Program-made: the position numbers and the translations under genes
Part shown: piece after piece, positions 17,758 through 25,536 of the stretch
Layout: each line of letters opens with the position of its first letter
Position numbering within the stretch: position 1 is the first letter of the stretch
Assembly: GCF_013410065.1 (NCBI RefSeq)
Contig: NZ_JACCCW010000001.1
Span: 1,047,093-1,111,092, forward strand
DNA length: 64,000 nt
DNA from: Granulicella arctica
GTDB taxonomy: Bacteria; Acidobacteriota; Terriglobia; Terriglobales; Acidobacteriaceae
Reading direction: 5' to 3'
The notes under the pieces: model-generated
What the model saw: the letters and a program-made list of their open reading frames with translations, nothing else
What the model was told of the DNA's origin: nothing
Database searches by the model: none

Positions 17758-18134
17758 CCCTCGCCCCCTTCCTCATCCAGCTTCTTCGTCAACCGGGCAA
17801 TCTGCTTCGCATCCAACTGCTTGCTCTTGATCAAACTCATCACCAGCTCTTCGTTCGACCCGCCGAACATCCGGTCCACCAAATCCCGGACCGCATGACT
17901 CAGCGCCTTCGCCTCCGTCACCGTCGCGCTGTACTCATAAGCCCGCCCCCGAAGCCGCCGTTTCAGCTTCCCCTTCCGCTCCAGGATGTTCAGCATCGTC
18001 TGCACCGTCGTATACGCCAGCCGCTGCTCCAACCCCTCCTGCACCGCACTCACGCTACTCGTCCCCTGCCGCCAGATCACCTGCATGATCTGCAACTCCA
18101 GCTTCGTCAACGTCTCTTTCTCCCGCTCTCCCAC
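17754..18134 (-). CDS. BlaI/MecI/CopY-family repressor
   Basis: A 126-residue winged-helix repressor. 'LTKLELQIMQVIWRQGTSSV' with the following 'TVQTMLNILERKGKLKRR' is the canonical BlaI DNA-binding region; the C-terminal helices dimerise and hold the protease-sensitive site. GTG 18134 is preceded by TTAGGAGGTG. The promoter just upstream has a dyad over its -10 region, so autoregulation is likely. The coupled M56 peptidase is its probable inactivator. Confidence 0.9.
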   Translation of the reverse strand: MGEREKETLTKLELQIMQVIWRQGTSSVSAVQEGLEQRLAYTTVQTMLNILERKGKLKRRLRGRAYEYSATVTEAKALSHAVRDLVDRMFGGSNEELVMSLIKSKQLDAKQIARLTKKLDEEGGEG

Positions 18135-18143
18135 GCACCACCT

Positions 18144-18200
18144 CCTAAGTGATTAGGACACTACGCCTCCACCACAACCTTGTCAACTAAAACCTTAGGA
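18144..18200 (-). promoter_or_regulatory. Promoter and operator of the BlaI/M56 operon
   Basis: On the minus strand, TTGACA (18181-18186) and TAGTGT (18158-18163) are separated by 17 bp. The dyad CCTAA-N4-TTAGG (18144-18157) abuts the -10, and a related CCTTAGGA half-site lies at 18193-18200 upstream of the -35. Confidence 0.8.
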
Positions 18201-18237
18201 CTTAATCACCCTCCTCTCCCAAACCCGCCAATAACAC

Positions 18238-18392
18238 TGTCATCCTGAGCGAAGGCGCGCACTTTGCGCCGCAGCCGTAGCCTGTCCTGAGCTTGTCGAA
18301 GGAACCTGCGGTTGTACTTGCTGTTGCTCGTTCTTTCTCCCCACGCGACTAAAGCTGTCGTCCTGACCTGCCCTTGCCGTTACCTGTTCTTA
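18238..18392 (+). repeat. Family A repeat plus an adjacent degenerate copy
   Basis: A full A copy (18238-18340) has a centre GGCGC-gcacttt-GCGCC and an internal extra segment 'gcctgtcctgagcttgtcgaagg'. A second, internally deleted copy (18356-18392) keeps only the head and the tgccgtt...gttctt tail. Confidence 0.8.
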
Positions 18393-18447
18393 AATTCAAC
18401 CCCCACAAAAAACACATCGCCCCCACCAACACATTTACCCTTACCCC

Positions 18448-19140
18448 ATGCCCGCCCACTTCACCCCCGAAGCCTTCAAGTTCCTCCGCGGCCTCAAGCG
18501 CAACAACGACCGCACCTGGTTCAACGACCGCAAACACATCTACGAGACCCAGCTCAAAGCTCCCATGCTCGCCCTCATCACCGAAATCAACGAGCACCTC
18601 CTCGACTTCGCCCCTCACCACATCCGCCCCGCACAAAAAATCATGATGCGCATCTACCGCGACATCCGCTTCTCCACCGACAAGCGCCCCTACAAGCTCA
18701 ACGTCGCCGCCTGGTGGGCCCGCGAAGGACTCGAAAAGACCTCCGGCGGAGGCTATTACCTCGACCTCAACAACGAGACCATCACCATCGCCGCCGGCGT
18801 CTACATGCCCGAGCGCGACCAGCTCCTCGCCATCCGCCGCCACCTCCTCGACCACCACGAAGACTTCCGCCGCATCGTCAGCAACAAAAAATTCAAAGCC
18901 GCCTTCAACGAGTTCGACGGCCGCAAACTCACCCGCGCCCCCAAAGGCTTCCCCACCGAACACCCCGCCCTCGACCTCATCCTCCACCGTCAATGGGGCG
19001 TCTCCACCCACCTCCCCACCGGCCGCGCCCTCCTCCCCACCCTCGCCAAAGACATCGCCACCCACTTCCGCCTCGCCGCCCCGCTCGTCGACCTGCTCAA
19101 CACCCCGCTAACCCCCAAACCGCGCAAACCCCTCTTCTAA
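18448..19140 (+). CDS. DUF2461 (TIGR02453-type) protein
   Basis: A 230-residue soluble protein. It opens 'FTPEAFKFLRGLKRNNDRTW' then FNDRK, followed by 'KIMMRIYRDIRFSTDKRPYK' and 'GGGYYLDLNNETITIAAGVY', the conserved core of DUF2461 (length about 220). The family is widespread and functionally uncharacterised. The gene stands alone between repeats. No clear ribosome site is visible before ATG 18448, and the leader is C-rich. Confidence 0.85.
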   Translation: MPAHFTPEAFKFLRGLKRNNDRTWFNDRKHIYETQLKAPMLALITEINEHLLDFAPHHIRPAQKIMMRIYRDIRFSTDKRPYKLNVAAWWAREGLEKTSGGGYYLDLNNETITIAAGVYMPERDQLLAIRRHLLDHHEDFRRIVSNKKFKAAFNEFDGRKLTRAPKGFPTEHPALDLILHRQWGVSTHLPTGRALLPTLAKDIATHFRLAAPLVDLLNTPLTPKPRKPLF

Positions 19141-19298
19141 CTCCGCCCCCAAACAGTCACGCGATTTCATCGCACCCCGCATGGAGTTGCCTCGACGGAT
19201 AAGACCATCCGAAGTATGACAAAGGTCTTACCGAGGGCAGGCTCCTTCCAAAGTAACCTCCTAAGAGATCGAAATGATTCGCAGTGGAGGATGATGTC

Positions 19299-20057
19299 AT
19301 GCATAAGGTTGGTTCGCCAGGGCCGCGCTCGAGCACTTTATTGTTTTACAAATACGCGCTGGGACCTTGGCTGATCGCTCAGGGAAAAAAGATGAGGAGG
19401 ACGGTGATACGCCTGCCCGAGCCGGCTGGAGAACGGAATGGGAGCGTAGGAGAACCGTCCGGCCAGCCATTGCGCCTACTGTTTGTGGGGGACTCATCTG
19501 CAGCCGGGGTTGGCGTTGAAGAACAACGATTTGCGCTCGCCCCGCAGGTGGCTTCAAAGCTGGCTGCGCTTCGAGGCAGCGCTGTCCGCTGGCAGCTCAT
19601 TGCAAAGACAGGAGCGACGACTGCAAGCGCAATGGAGCTGCTTGATAGAACCCCAGCCCAGCAATCAGATGTGCTCGTCTTCAGTCTAGGAACCAACGAT
19701 GTCACAAGGCAACGCTCACCAGAAAATTTTCTTCGAGACTACAGACGCTTAGTGCATCGCCTTCAGAAGGAGACTGGCGCAAAGTCCGTAGTGATCAGCG
19801 GTCTTCCGCCACTCCATATCCTTCCGGCAGCTCCCCAGCCTCTGCGTTGGTACCTCGGCCAGTACGCCCGAAGGCTCGATCGAGACCTGCGTCGATGGGT
19901 AGCCTCATCGCCCACCTTTGGTTTCGTCTGTTTACAGTGGGCAGCAGCCCCTGAGCACATGGCAATTGACCGTTACCACCCCGGTGCAGGCCAGTATCTC
20001 TCCTGGGCACAGCGGATCGCTGAGTGTGTCCATACACAGACATGCGAGCAAGTGTGA
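19299..20057 (+). CDS. SGNH/GDSL-family hydrolase
   Basis: A 252-residue esterase-type protein. ATG 19299 is chosen over GTG 19284 because GGAGG at 19286-19290 precedes it by 8 nt. The catalytic Ser is in 'LLFVGDSSAAGVGVE', the Gly/Asn blocks in 'VFSLGTNDVTRQ', and the Asp/His in 'AIDRYHPGAGQYLSWA'. There is no clear signal peptide, although 'STLLFYKYALGPWLIA' near the start could be a membrane anchor. It probably hydrolyses an acyl or acetyl ester; substrate unknown. It is unrelated in detail to the SGNH domain at the end of the phage fibre. Confidence 0.8.
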   Translation: MHKVGSPGPRSSTLLFYKYALGPWLIAQGKKMRRTVIRLPEPAGERNGSVGEPSGQPLRLLFVGDSSAAGVGVEEQRFALAPQVASKLAALRGSAVRWQLIAKTGATTASAMELLDRTPAQQSDVLVFSLGTNDVTRQRSPENFLRDYRRLVHRLQKETGAKSVVISGLPPLHILPAAPQPLRWYLGQYARRLDRDLRRWVASSPTFGFVCLQWAAAPEHMAIDRYHPGAGQYLSWAQRIAECVHTQTCEQV

Positions 20058-20060
20058 TTG

Positions 20061-20135
20061 CCACCTGCCCCATCTTCGCAACAGCCTCATCGTCGCGAAG
20101 ATGGGCACCGTACACAGCACAACCGTTCTCCTCTC
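20061..20135 (+). repeat. Family B repeat with perfect hairpin arms
   Basis: This is the only B copy not followed by an A copy. Its first hairpin is perfect (GCCCATCTTCGC / GCGAAGATGGGC), in contrast to the two-mismatch arms of the others. It begins 3 bp after the SGNH stop. Confidence 0.85.
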
Positions 20136-20390
20136 ACCACCCAAAATCCGCCAAAATGTCCCAAAATAGATAAAAATCGGTAAAAGCCCAACAAAACTCG
20201 AAAAAAACCGTGGAAAACCCTCAAAAGCCGTTGACAAATGCTGCGGAAAAGCCGAAGGTGAAGGGCGGTAGGTTCTCCAGACCCGCATGAACACTGGCGA
20301 TTTCGGTCACACAGAAGTCGTCCGCAGGTCTAGTATTACGGAGATACTGTTTCCGCACGTAGCAAAATTTCGCACCAAGGAGTAACGCAC
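20136..20390 (+). other. AT-rich leader upstream of the HU gene
   Basis: A stretch unusually rich in A (ccaaaatg, gataaaaatcgg, cgaaaaaaacc) runs into the HU gene. A TTGACA lies at 20231-20236 but has no convincing -10 at 16-18 bp. No coding sequence is supported. The region probably carries the HU promoter and a long leader. Confidence 0.4.
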
Positions 20391-20687
20391 ATGGCAAAGG
20401 GTATGACAAAGACAGCACTGGTCCGCGCACTGGCCGAGAAGCTCGAGCTCACAAACAAGCAGACCTCCACCTTCCTCGAACTGCTCGCCGAGACCGCCGT
20501 CAAGGAGACCAAGAAGAACGGTGAGTTCACCATCCCCGGCATCGGCAAGCTCGTCAAGGCAGAGCGCAAGGCGCGCCTCGGCCGCAACCCCCAGACCGGC
20601 GAGACCATCAAGATCAAGGCAAAGACCGTCGTCAAGTTCCGCGTCGCCAAGGTCGCCAAGGACACCATCGCTCCGCCCAAGAAGTAA
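20391..20687 (+). CDS. HU-family DNA-binding protein
   Basis: A 98-residue nucleoid protein. ATG 20391 follows AAGGAG. The helical dimerisation half is 'MTKTALVRALAEKLELTNKQ', and the beta-arm region includes 'GEFTIPGIGKLVKAERKAR' and 'GRNPQTGETIKIKAK' (the usual GRNPxTGxxIxI motif). The C-terminus is Lys/Pro-rich. It bends and packages DNA. It is monocistronic, with a strong terminator 57 bp downstream. Confidence 0.95.
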   Translation: MAKGMTKTALVRALAEKLELTNKQTSTFLELLAETAVKETKKNGEFTIPGIGKLVKAERKARLGRNPQTGETIKIKAKTVVKFRVAKVAKDTIAPPKK

Positions 20688-20743
20688 TCCGGCGTCAGCG
20701 CAAGCTTGCTCGGCGGACCTCCCCCGGCCCACCGCAGCAACTC

Positions 20744-20784
20744 AAGCCCGCAGCCTCGCAAGAGGCCGCGGGCTTCTCTTTTTC
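20744..20784 (+). terminator. Intrinsic terminator of the HU gene
   Basis: AAGCCCGCAGCCTC and GAGGCCGCGGGCTT pair around GCAA with one mismatch, followed by CTCTTTTT. Confidence 0.9.
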
Positions 20785-20800
20785 CAAAATCCACACAACC

Positions 20801-20943
20801 GGGTGCCCCCTATCTCGATTCTGAGATGTGGGCATCGTGTAAAGCACGACCGCTTTTCTTGACCTCACCCAAAAACTGTCATCCTGAGCGAAGCGCAGCG
20901 CAGTCGAAGGACCTGCATTGGCCTTTGCCGTTGCTCGTTCTTG
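20801..20943 (+). repeat. B-A composite repeat
   Basis: A divergent B copy (20801-20860; first hairpin reduced to ctatctcgattctgagatgtggg) is followed 15 nt later by an A copy (20876-20943). With the HU terminator this fills the 385-bp gap before the VOC gene; the last 130 bp hold nothing recognisable. Confidence 0.8.
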
Positions 20944-21072
20944 AAACCTGTCCACCCCCAAAAAATGACATGGGCTACGACTTATATTGGCTACATCGAA
21001 GCACACCAAGGCGGAGACGCATGAGAGCTCTTCTAGCGTCTCCAACCCCACAGTAAACACCCGCCCCGCCAC

Positions 21073-21492
21073 CTACGGCGTAGGACGCGAATGCAGCACC
21101 ATCCACGACGTGCCGAACCGATCCCGCAGCATCCCAAACCGAAACGCAAAGAACGTCTCCGCCATCGGCATAAAGATCTGCCCACCCTCCGCCAGCAGCA
21201 CATAGATCCGCTCCGCCTCCGCCGTCGAATCCACCATCAACGAAAGATACGCGCTGCGCATCGGCTCGAACTTATCCGGGACATCCGACGCCATAAGCTG
21301 CGTCTCACCGATCTGCATATTGGCATGCAGAATCTTGCCCTTGATCTCTGGCGGCACGTCCTTCACATCCGGGTTTTGGTCGTGGGTCATCATGAACGTA
21401 ATCTTCCCGCCAAGATGCTTCTCGTAAAACTCAAACGCCTCTTTACAGTTACCGCCAAAATTCAGATACGTAAAAATCTTCATGTCGCGCAT
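21073..21492 (-). CDS. VOC-superfamily (PhnB/glyoxalase-like) protein
   Basis: About 139 residues. 'MKIFTYLNFGGNCKEAFEFY' with 'EKHLGGKITFMMTHDQNP' matches the first beta-alpha-beta-beta-beta module of PhnB-like proteins, and 'AYLSLMVDSTAEAERIYVLL' with 'FRFGMLRDRFGTSWMVLH' the second. The family includes metal-dependent and metal-free members; the substrate is unknown. Starts at 21495 (GTG), 21492 (ATG) and 21483 (ATG) are all possible. It lies 36 bp after the DUF899 gene on the same strand, probably one operon. Confidence 0.85.
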   Translation of the reverse strand: MRDMKIFTYLNFGGNCKEAFEFYEKHLGGKITFMMTHDQNPDVKDVPPEIKGKILHANMQIGETQLMASDVPDKFEPMRSAYLSLMVDSTAEAERIYVLLAEGGQIFMPMAETFFAFRFGMLRDRFGTSWMVLHSRPTP

Positions 21493-21528
21493 CACCCTTT
21501 CGGTGCATCGAGTTGTGGAACCCTGTGT

Positions 21529-22290
21529 TTACTTGCTGCAACACGCATGTTGCTTCGGCGCATCCGCATACTCGTCATGACGCTTCACAAAATCCATCGT
21601 CCCCTTTTCATTCCTCCCCTTCGGTGCCCGATCCAGAATCATCATCGTCCCCAGCAGATCCTCATGCCCCCGCGCATAGCTCGAATACGTATGGAACACC
21701 CCGCCCGCCTCATTCTTGTAGAACGAACTCAACCCATGCATCTCCGTATCCGAAACATCTGCCGGCATCGTCTCGAAGTTATACGTCGCCTCGCCTCGCA
21801 CTACCTGCTCCTTCGTAACCGAAACATCATAGTCATAGTTGAACGCGCTCCCGAACGCCGATACCCACGGAAACCGCCATCCCATCCGCTTCTTATACGT
21901 TTCAATCTCCACCAGCGGAGCACGCGATATCACCATCATCGTCACATCGTGGTTGTTCAGGTGCGGCAGCGTCCCATCCAGGTGGTCCGACATAAACGAG
22001 CACCCCGGACATCCCGCCGCCCAACCCGGCCCCAACATAAAGTGATAGATCACAAGCTGGCTGCGCCCATCGAACAGCTCCGCCAGCGTCTTCTTTCCCT
22101 CCGGCGTCTCGAAGACATACTCCTTCTCGACCTTTACCCAAGGCAGCGCCAGCCGTGCCTCACGAATCGCATCCCGCAGATGCGTCGCCTCTTTTTCCTT
22201 CAGCAGCAGCGCCTTCCGCGCCACCAGCCACTCCTCCTGCGATACGATCGAATGACCATCCACCTGTTCCACCTGCTCGAGCTGACCCAT
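21529..22290 (-). CDS. DUF899 thioredoxin-like protein
   Basis: A 253-residue protein. ATG 22290 has the strong site GGAGGAGG. DUF899 signatures are 'LVIYHFMLGPGWAAGCPGCS' followed by FMSDHLDG, with a thioredoxin-like CPGC pair, and 'MGWRFPWVSAFGSAFNYDYD'. The C-terminus 'KQHACCSK' is cysteine-rich. Members are presumed thiol-disulfide or peroxide-related proteins; function unproven. It is divergent from a MarR gene with overlapping promoters and is followed by the VOC gene. Confidence 0.85.
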   Translation of the reverse strand: MGQLEQVEQVDGHSIVSQEEWLVARKALLLKEKEATHLRDAIREARLALPWVKVEKEYVFETPEGKKTLAELFDGRSQLVIYHFMLGPGWAAGCPGCSFMSDHLDGTLPHLNNHDVTMMVISRAPLVEIETYKKRMGWRFPWVSAFGSAFNYDYDVSVTKEQVVRGEATYNFETMPADVSDTEMHGLSSFYKNEAGGVFHTYSSYARGHEDLLGTMMILDRAPKGRNEKGTMDFVKRHDEYADAPKQHACCSK

Positions 22291-22313
22291 ACAAGTCCTC
22301 CTCCGTACAAGAT

Positions 22314-22356
22314 TTGACAGGATACGTTGATACCAACATACTAAGACCAATGTCAA
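22314..22356. promoter_or_regulatory. Overlapping divergent promoters, marR and DUF899 gene
   Basis: On the plus strand, TTGACA (22314-22319) and CATACT (22337-22342) are 17 bp apart, and MarR's ATG follows 7 bp later, so its mRNA is nearly leaderless. On the minus strand, TTGACA (22351-22356) and GTATCA (22328-22333) are also 17 bp apart. A repressor bound between them would block both. Confidence 0.7.
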
Positions 22357-22799
22357 GCAGCACAGCAAGCGTTCCGTACGAAACCACCCTCCTCGTCCGC
22401 GACTGCTGCCTCTGCCTCCACGTCCAGCGAGCAGCCCGCGCGCTCGCCCGCCGCTTCGACGAAGCCCTCCGCCCCCTCGACCTCACCAACGGACAGTTCT
22501 CCCTGCTCATGTCCCTCAACCGCCCCAAACCACCCGGCATCAGCTCCGTCGCCTCGCTCCTCGCCATGGACCGCACCACCCTCACCGCCGCCCTCAAGCC
22601 ACTCGAGCGCCGCGGCCTCGTCCGCATCACGCCCGACCCATCCGACCGCCGCAGCCGCCTCATGACCCTCACCCCAAAAGGGAAGCGCCTCCTCGCAGCC
22701 GCCGTCCCCATCTGGCAAAGCACCCACCAGGCCGTCGAAGCCCTCCTCCCCGACCACCAACCCAACCGCCTGCGCGCCAACCTCCGCGCCCTCGCCTAA
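22350..22799 (+). CDS. MarR-family transcriptional regulator
   Basis: A 149-residue winged-helix protein. The recognition region is 'ISSVASLLAMDRTTLTAALK' with the wing 'RRGLVRITPDPSDRRSRLMT'. Cys residues near the N-terminus ('LVRDCCLCLHVQRAARAL') resemble redox-sensing MarR/DUF24-like subclasses, which would suit its divergent thioredoxin-like target. ATG 22350 is used because it lies just downstream of a good promoter. It probably represses itself and the DUF899-VOC operon. Confidence 0.85.
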   Translation: MSSSTASVPYETTLLVRDCCLCLHVQRAARALARRFDEALRPLDLTNGQFSLLMSLNRPKPPGISSVASLLAMDRTTLTAALKPLERRGLVRITPDPSDRRSRLMTLTPKGKRLLAAAVPIWQSTHQAVEALLPDHQPNRLRANLRALA

Positions 22800-22818
22800 C
22801 CCACAAACCCCCAAAACT

Positions 22819-22982
22819 TGGGTGCCCCATCTTCGCGACAGCCCTATCGTCGCTAAGGTGGGCATCGTGCGCAGCACGACCGCTCTCCTTCGCCCCCCCG
22901 AAAAACTGTCATCCTGAGCGAAGTGCGCAGCACGAAGCCGAAGGAACCTGCGGTTGTTTTTGCACTTACTGTTGCCCGTTTT
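22819..22982 (+). repeat. B-A composite repeat
   Basis: A B copy (22819-22890) is followed by an A copy (22906-22982) with centre GTGC-gca-GCAC. It starts 19 bp after marR. Confidence 0.9.
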
Positions 22983-23196
22983 AAAGCCACATCGCGAACC
23001 GCTCCATCCCCTCCTGCGTACCCCTCGCATACCCCGTCTCTACCCCGCCTTCCTTTTGCTTGCCCTGCTACCCCTCTCCGCCGCCGCCACCTTCGGCACC
23101 GAGTTCCGCATACGCGCCCTCTTCTTCATCGCCCGCGCCATCACCCCACCCCAACCCTGACAAAGCTCCCTGGCTCTTCACCGGGCCAGCCGCACA
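22983..23196 (+). other. Gene-free stretch with a possible coding remnant
   Basis: One plus-strand frame ends in a hydrophobic run (AFLLLALLPLS, then IRALFFIARAITPPQP before TGA at 23158-23160), which could be the tail of a decayed membrane protein. There is no start or ribosome site, and the upstream part is repeat A. No gene is supported. Confidence 0.3.
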
Positions 23197-23808
23197 TCAA
23201 AAACTAAACACCAGACCAACGGACGGCACCATGGTCTGCACATATTTGCTCGTATGAAGATCGCTCATTTTGAAATCCGGAGCCTTGTACAGAAAGGTCT
23301 TCGCTTGCCCGCGAATAGCGATGTGCCGGGTAACAGGAAAATCCGCTCCACCGCCAAATGCAATCACATTCCTGCTTTGTACAGCCGTAAAATCCGTGCC
23401 TGTCGGATTGAAGATCATCGCCCCTCCGCCAACCGTCGCAAAGGACTTAAATCTCTTTGTAATCGGATTGGGGAGGTTGATCACAACCGATCCCGTCGCC
23501 ACACTCACATTGGTCTTCAACGAGGCCGTAGTACTCGATAAGATGAACTTTTGACTATCTCGAAAGAAGTCGAAATCGCCCTCTGCCCCCAACCATCGAT
23601 TGATATTAAACCGATACCCAACCTCCGCCGCACCCGAAGAGGTTGGCTTGTACGTGATACCAGCGTCCGTAACCTTCCGAGTAAAGTCAGCCCCTAATTG
23701 AACCGAGACTTGCTGCCTCGGCGTGCGCGTGGCAGTCTCTATCGCTTGAGCGCCCGCAAAATGACAGAGACTCCCTAGAAAAATCACTCCACAAATAAGC
23801 TGTTTCAA
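23197..23808 (-). CDS. Small outer-membrane beta-barrel protein
   Basis: A 203-residue protein with a signal peptide (residues 1-20, cleavage near CHFAGA-QA) and alternating beta strands ending in 'TMVPSVGLVFSF', the terminal Phe signature for BAM insertion. 'EVGYRFNINRWLGAEGDFDF' and 'FATVGGGAMIFNP' are typical of OmpA/OMP_b-brl-type eight-stranded barrels in Acidobacteriota. Its promoter carries a TetR-type palindrome directly over the start region, so expression is probably conditional. Confidence 0.85.
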   Translation of the reverse strand: MKQLICGVIFLGSLCHFAGAQAIETATRTPRQQVSVQLGADFTRKVTDAGITYKPTSSGAAEVGYRFNINRWLGAEGDFDFFRDSQKFILSSTTASLKTNVSVATGSVVINLPNPITKRFKSFATVGGGAMIFNPTGTDFTAVQSRNVIAFGGGADFPVTRHIAIRGQAKTFLYKAPDFKMSDLHTSKYVQTMVPSVGLVFSF

Positions 23809-23867
23809 AGATTACGCTCCTGGTCGTTCCGGTTTGAGATAGGCACCCGAGGGTGCGGCTCACATAT

Positions 23868-23912
23868 AATACGTACTAGTAGGTATTATATTTACCGTCA
23901 GCAGGAAGTCAA
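23868..23912 (-). promoter_or_regulatory. Promoter and palindromic operator of the beta-barrel gene
   Basis: On the minus strand, TTGACT (23907-23912) and a perfect TATAAT (23885-23890) are 16 bp apart. A 20-bp near-palindrome, AATACGTACTAGTAGGTATT (23868-23887, one mismatched pair), overlaps the -10. No regulator gene is adjacent. Confidence 0.75.
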
Positions 23913-23935
23913 CCTTCAGAGGCATTACCCCTGCC

Positions 23936-23988
23936 CTAAGTGCAAAGCGCGCAGCCGAAAGATCTGCATTTGCCGTTGCCTGTTCTTA
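23936..23988 (+). repeat. Degenerate family A copy without its head
   Basis: It keeps 'gtgcaaagcgcgcagccgaa' and the 'catttgccgttgcctgttctt' tail but has lost tgtcatcctgagcg. Confidence 0.6.
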
Positions 23989-24046
23989 CCCCTCACCCCA
24001 ACCCCATTGAAAATTCAGCCACCTTGTTTGGTTGCTGCGCCTGCGC

Positions 24047-24772
24047 CTACCAAGGCACCATGCCCTCCTTATTCGTGAACCCCCCGGTAGGGCCATCGTC
24101 CGGCAGTTGCGCAAGACGCACAATCTCGATCACACCCTCCTCGACCGTGTGTGTGCCTCTGTGGTTGGTCATATCAGTAGCAACAAAGCCCGGGCTCACA
24201 GAGTTGACCTTGATCCTCGTATCGCGCAGGTCATACGCGAGGTCCACGGTAAACATATTCAGAGCCGCCTTGGAAGCGTTGTAGGCAAGAATCTTAACCG
24301 GATAGAACAGCGAGCTTGAATCGCCGTTGACGGCCAGCGAGCCAAGCCCGCTCGAGACGTTCACAATCCGCGCACTCTCCGCCGCGCGCAGCAACGGAAG
24401 CAGCGGTTGCGTGAACGCCACCGCACCAAAAAAATTCGTCTCAAACGTGCGCCTCAGCGTCTCGAGGCCGACACTGCTGGCTGGCCCATCCTCCCGGTCA
24501 CAGATGCCTGCATTGTTGATCAGGACATCCAGATGTCCAAACTCCTCGCCAATCTGCTTGGCGAGCGCGGCGCCGCTCTCGGCCGCACGGTTCAGGTCCG
24601 CCGAAACGAAGCGAACATCCAGCCCCTCTCCACGCAGCTTGTCGGCAGCCTCTTCACCTCGCTCTGTGTCTCGCGCACCCAGCAGCACCGTAAAGCCTGC
24701 GCGTGCTAACTGACGAGTCGCCTCGAAGCCGATGCCCTTGTTTGCTCCCGTTATCAAAACCAGCTTTTCCAT
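24047..24772 (-). CDS. Short-chain dehydrogenase/reductase
   Basis: A 241-residue classical SDR. ATG 24772 follows GGAGAG. The cofactor loop is 'LVLITGANKGIGFEATRQLA' (TGxxxGIG), with NNAG in 'LDVLINNAGICDRE', the catalytic Ser in 'IVNVSSGLGSLAV' and Tyr/Lys in 'LAYNASKAALNM' (YxxxK). Acidic and basic residues after the second strand ('ARDTERGEE') suggest NADP(H) preference. It resembles carbonyl-reductase-like SDRs. It is divergent from a TetR gene, with a perfect operator in between. Confidence 0.9.
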   Translation of the reverse strand: MEKLVLITGANKGIGFEATRQLARAGFTVLLGARDTERGEEAADKLRGEGLDVRFVSADLNRAAESGAALAKQIGEEFGHLDVLINNAGICDREDGPASSVGLETLRRTFETNFFGAVAFTQPLLPLLRAAESARIVNVSSGLGSLAVNGDSSSLFYPVKILAYNASKAALNMFTVDLAYDLRDTRIKVNSVSPGFVATDMTNHRGTHTVEEGVIEIVRLAQLPDDGPTGGFTNKEGMVPW

Positions 24773-24813
24773 GAACTCTCCTCGCGCCACTAGATGTACA
24801 GCGTCCACTACCA

Positions 24814-24832
24814 TTGTGTACACCGTACACAA
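24814..24832. promoter_or_regulatory. TetR operator between SDR and regulator
   Basis: A perfect palindrome TTGTGTAC-acc-GTACACAA. Two further TGTACAG(c/t)G motifs (24795-24802 and 24852-24859) flank it about 38 bp on either side, suggesting an extended binding region. Confidence 0.85.
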
Positions 24833-24867
24833 TACTTTAGCTCCGGTCAAGATGTACAGTGTTTCTC

Positions 24868-25434
24868 ATGGCATATCCGGCAAAGACCGATCGAGCCAGG
24901 GTCTTGACGGCTGCAATGAAGCTCGTCAAAGACGAGGGTGTCGAAAACCTCGCGATTCGGTCTGTCGCGTCCGCGCTCAACCTGGCCCCGAACGCACTTT
25001 ATCGCTACTTCAAGAGCCTTGCCGCTTTAGAGGCAGCCTTAGCGGAAGAGACCCGTCTCCAGATGCTCGTGATCATGCAAAAGGCTGCTGGCAGAAAGGG
25101 ACCCGCGGAGACGATCCGTGCGATCTCTGAAGCATACCTCCGCTTTGCCCATGAACAACCGCGTGTCTTTGCTCTCTATCTGAAGACCTCAGCCAGCGAC
25201 CCGGACGGAAATCCGCAATGCACAAAAAATACCCAGTTCTTCTTAGAGCAGGTAACCCGCGTCTATGGGGAAAAACGCGCATGGAAGGCCTCGCACGCAC
25301 TATGGGCTCTCCTCCACGGAATCGCTGTGCTCCGCGAGGCTCGTGTTCTCACCCAAGCACAGTCGTCCACCAGCCTCAAATTTGGCCTTCAAATGTGGAT
25401 CGACGGCGCGTTAAGTTCCTCCGGTGATAAATAA
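24868..25434 (+). CDS. TetR-family transcriptional regulator
   Basis: A 188-residue repressor. The HTH is 'LAIRSVASALNLAPNALYRY' followed by FKSLAALEAAL. The C-terminal domain resembles the TetR_C_13/WHG type ('VFALYLKTSASDPDG'). ATG 24868 is used; GTG 24859 is also in frame. It probably represses the divergent SDR and itself through the dyad at 24814-24832. Confidence 0.85.
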   Translation: MAYPAKTDRARVLTAAMKLVKDEGVENLAIRSVASALNLAPNALYRYFKSLAALEAALAEETRLQMLVIMQKAAGRKGPAETIRAISEAYLRFAHEQPRVFALYLKTSASDPDGNPQCTKNTQFFLEQVTRVYGEKRAWKASHALWALLHGIAVLREARVLTQAQSSTSLKFGLQMWIDGALSSSGDK

Positions 25435-25489
25435 GGGCAACCGCCGCTCTTGTCACCGCAGACCAACGTTCTTGCAACCTCCAAAAACA

Positions 25490-25517
25490 AAGCGCGGACT
25501 CAATCGAGTCCGCGCTT
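25490..25517 (-). terminator. Intrinsic terminator of the lipoyl operon
   Basis: A perfect 12-bp stem, AAGCGCGGACTC / GAGTCCGCGCTT, with a 4-nt loop. On the minus strand it is followed by TGTTTTTGG. It may also end the convergent tetR transcript. Confidence 0.9.
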
Positions 25518-25536
25518 CACTTCTACTCATCTTTCT

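Noticed and set aside
16300..17898. Long plus-strand open frame opposite the M56 peptidase gene
   Set aside because: An Arg/His/Pro-rich shadow of a GC-rich minus-strand gene. The opposite strand has a complete family protein with ribosome site, operon partner and terminator.
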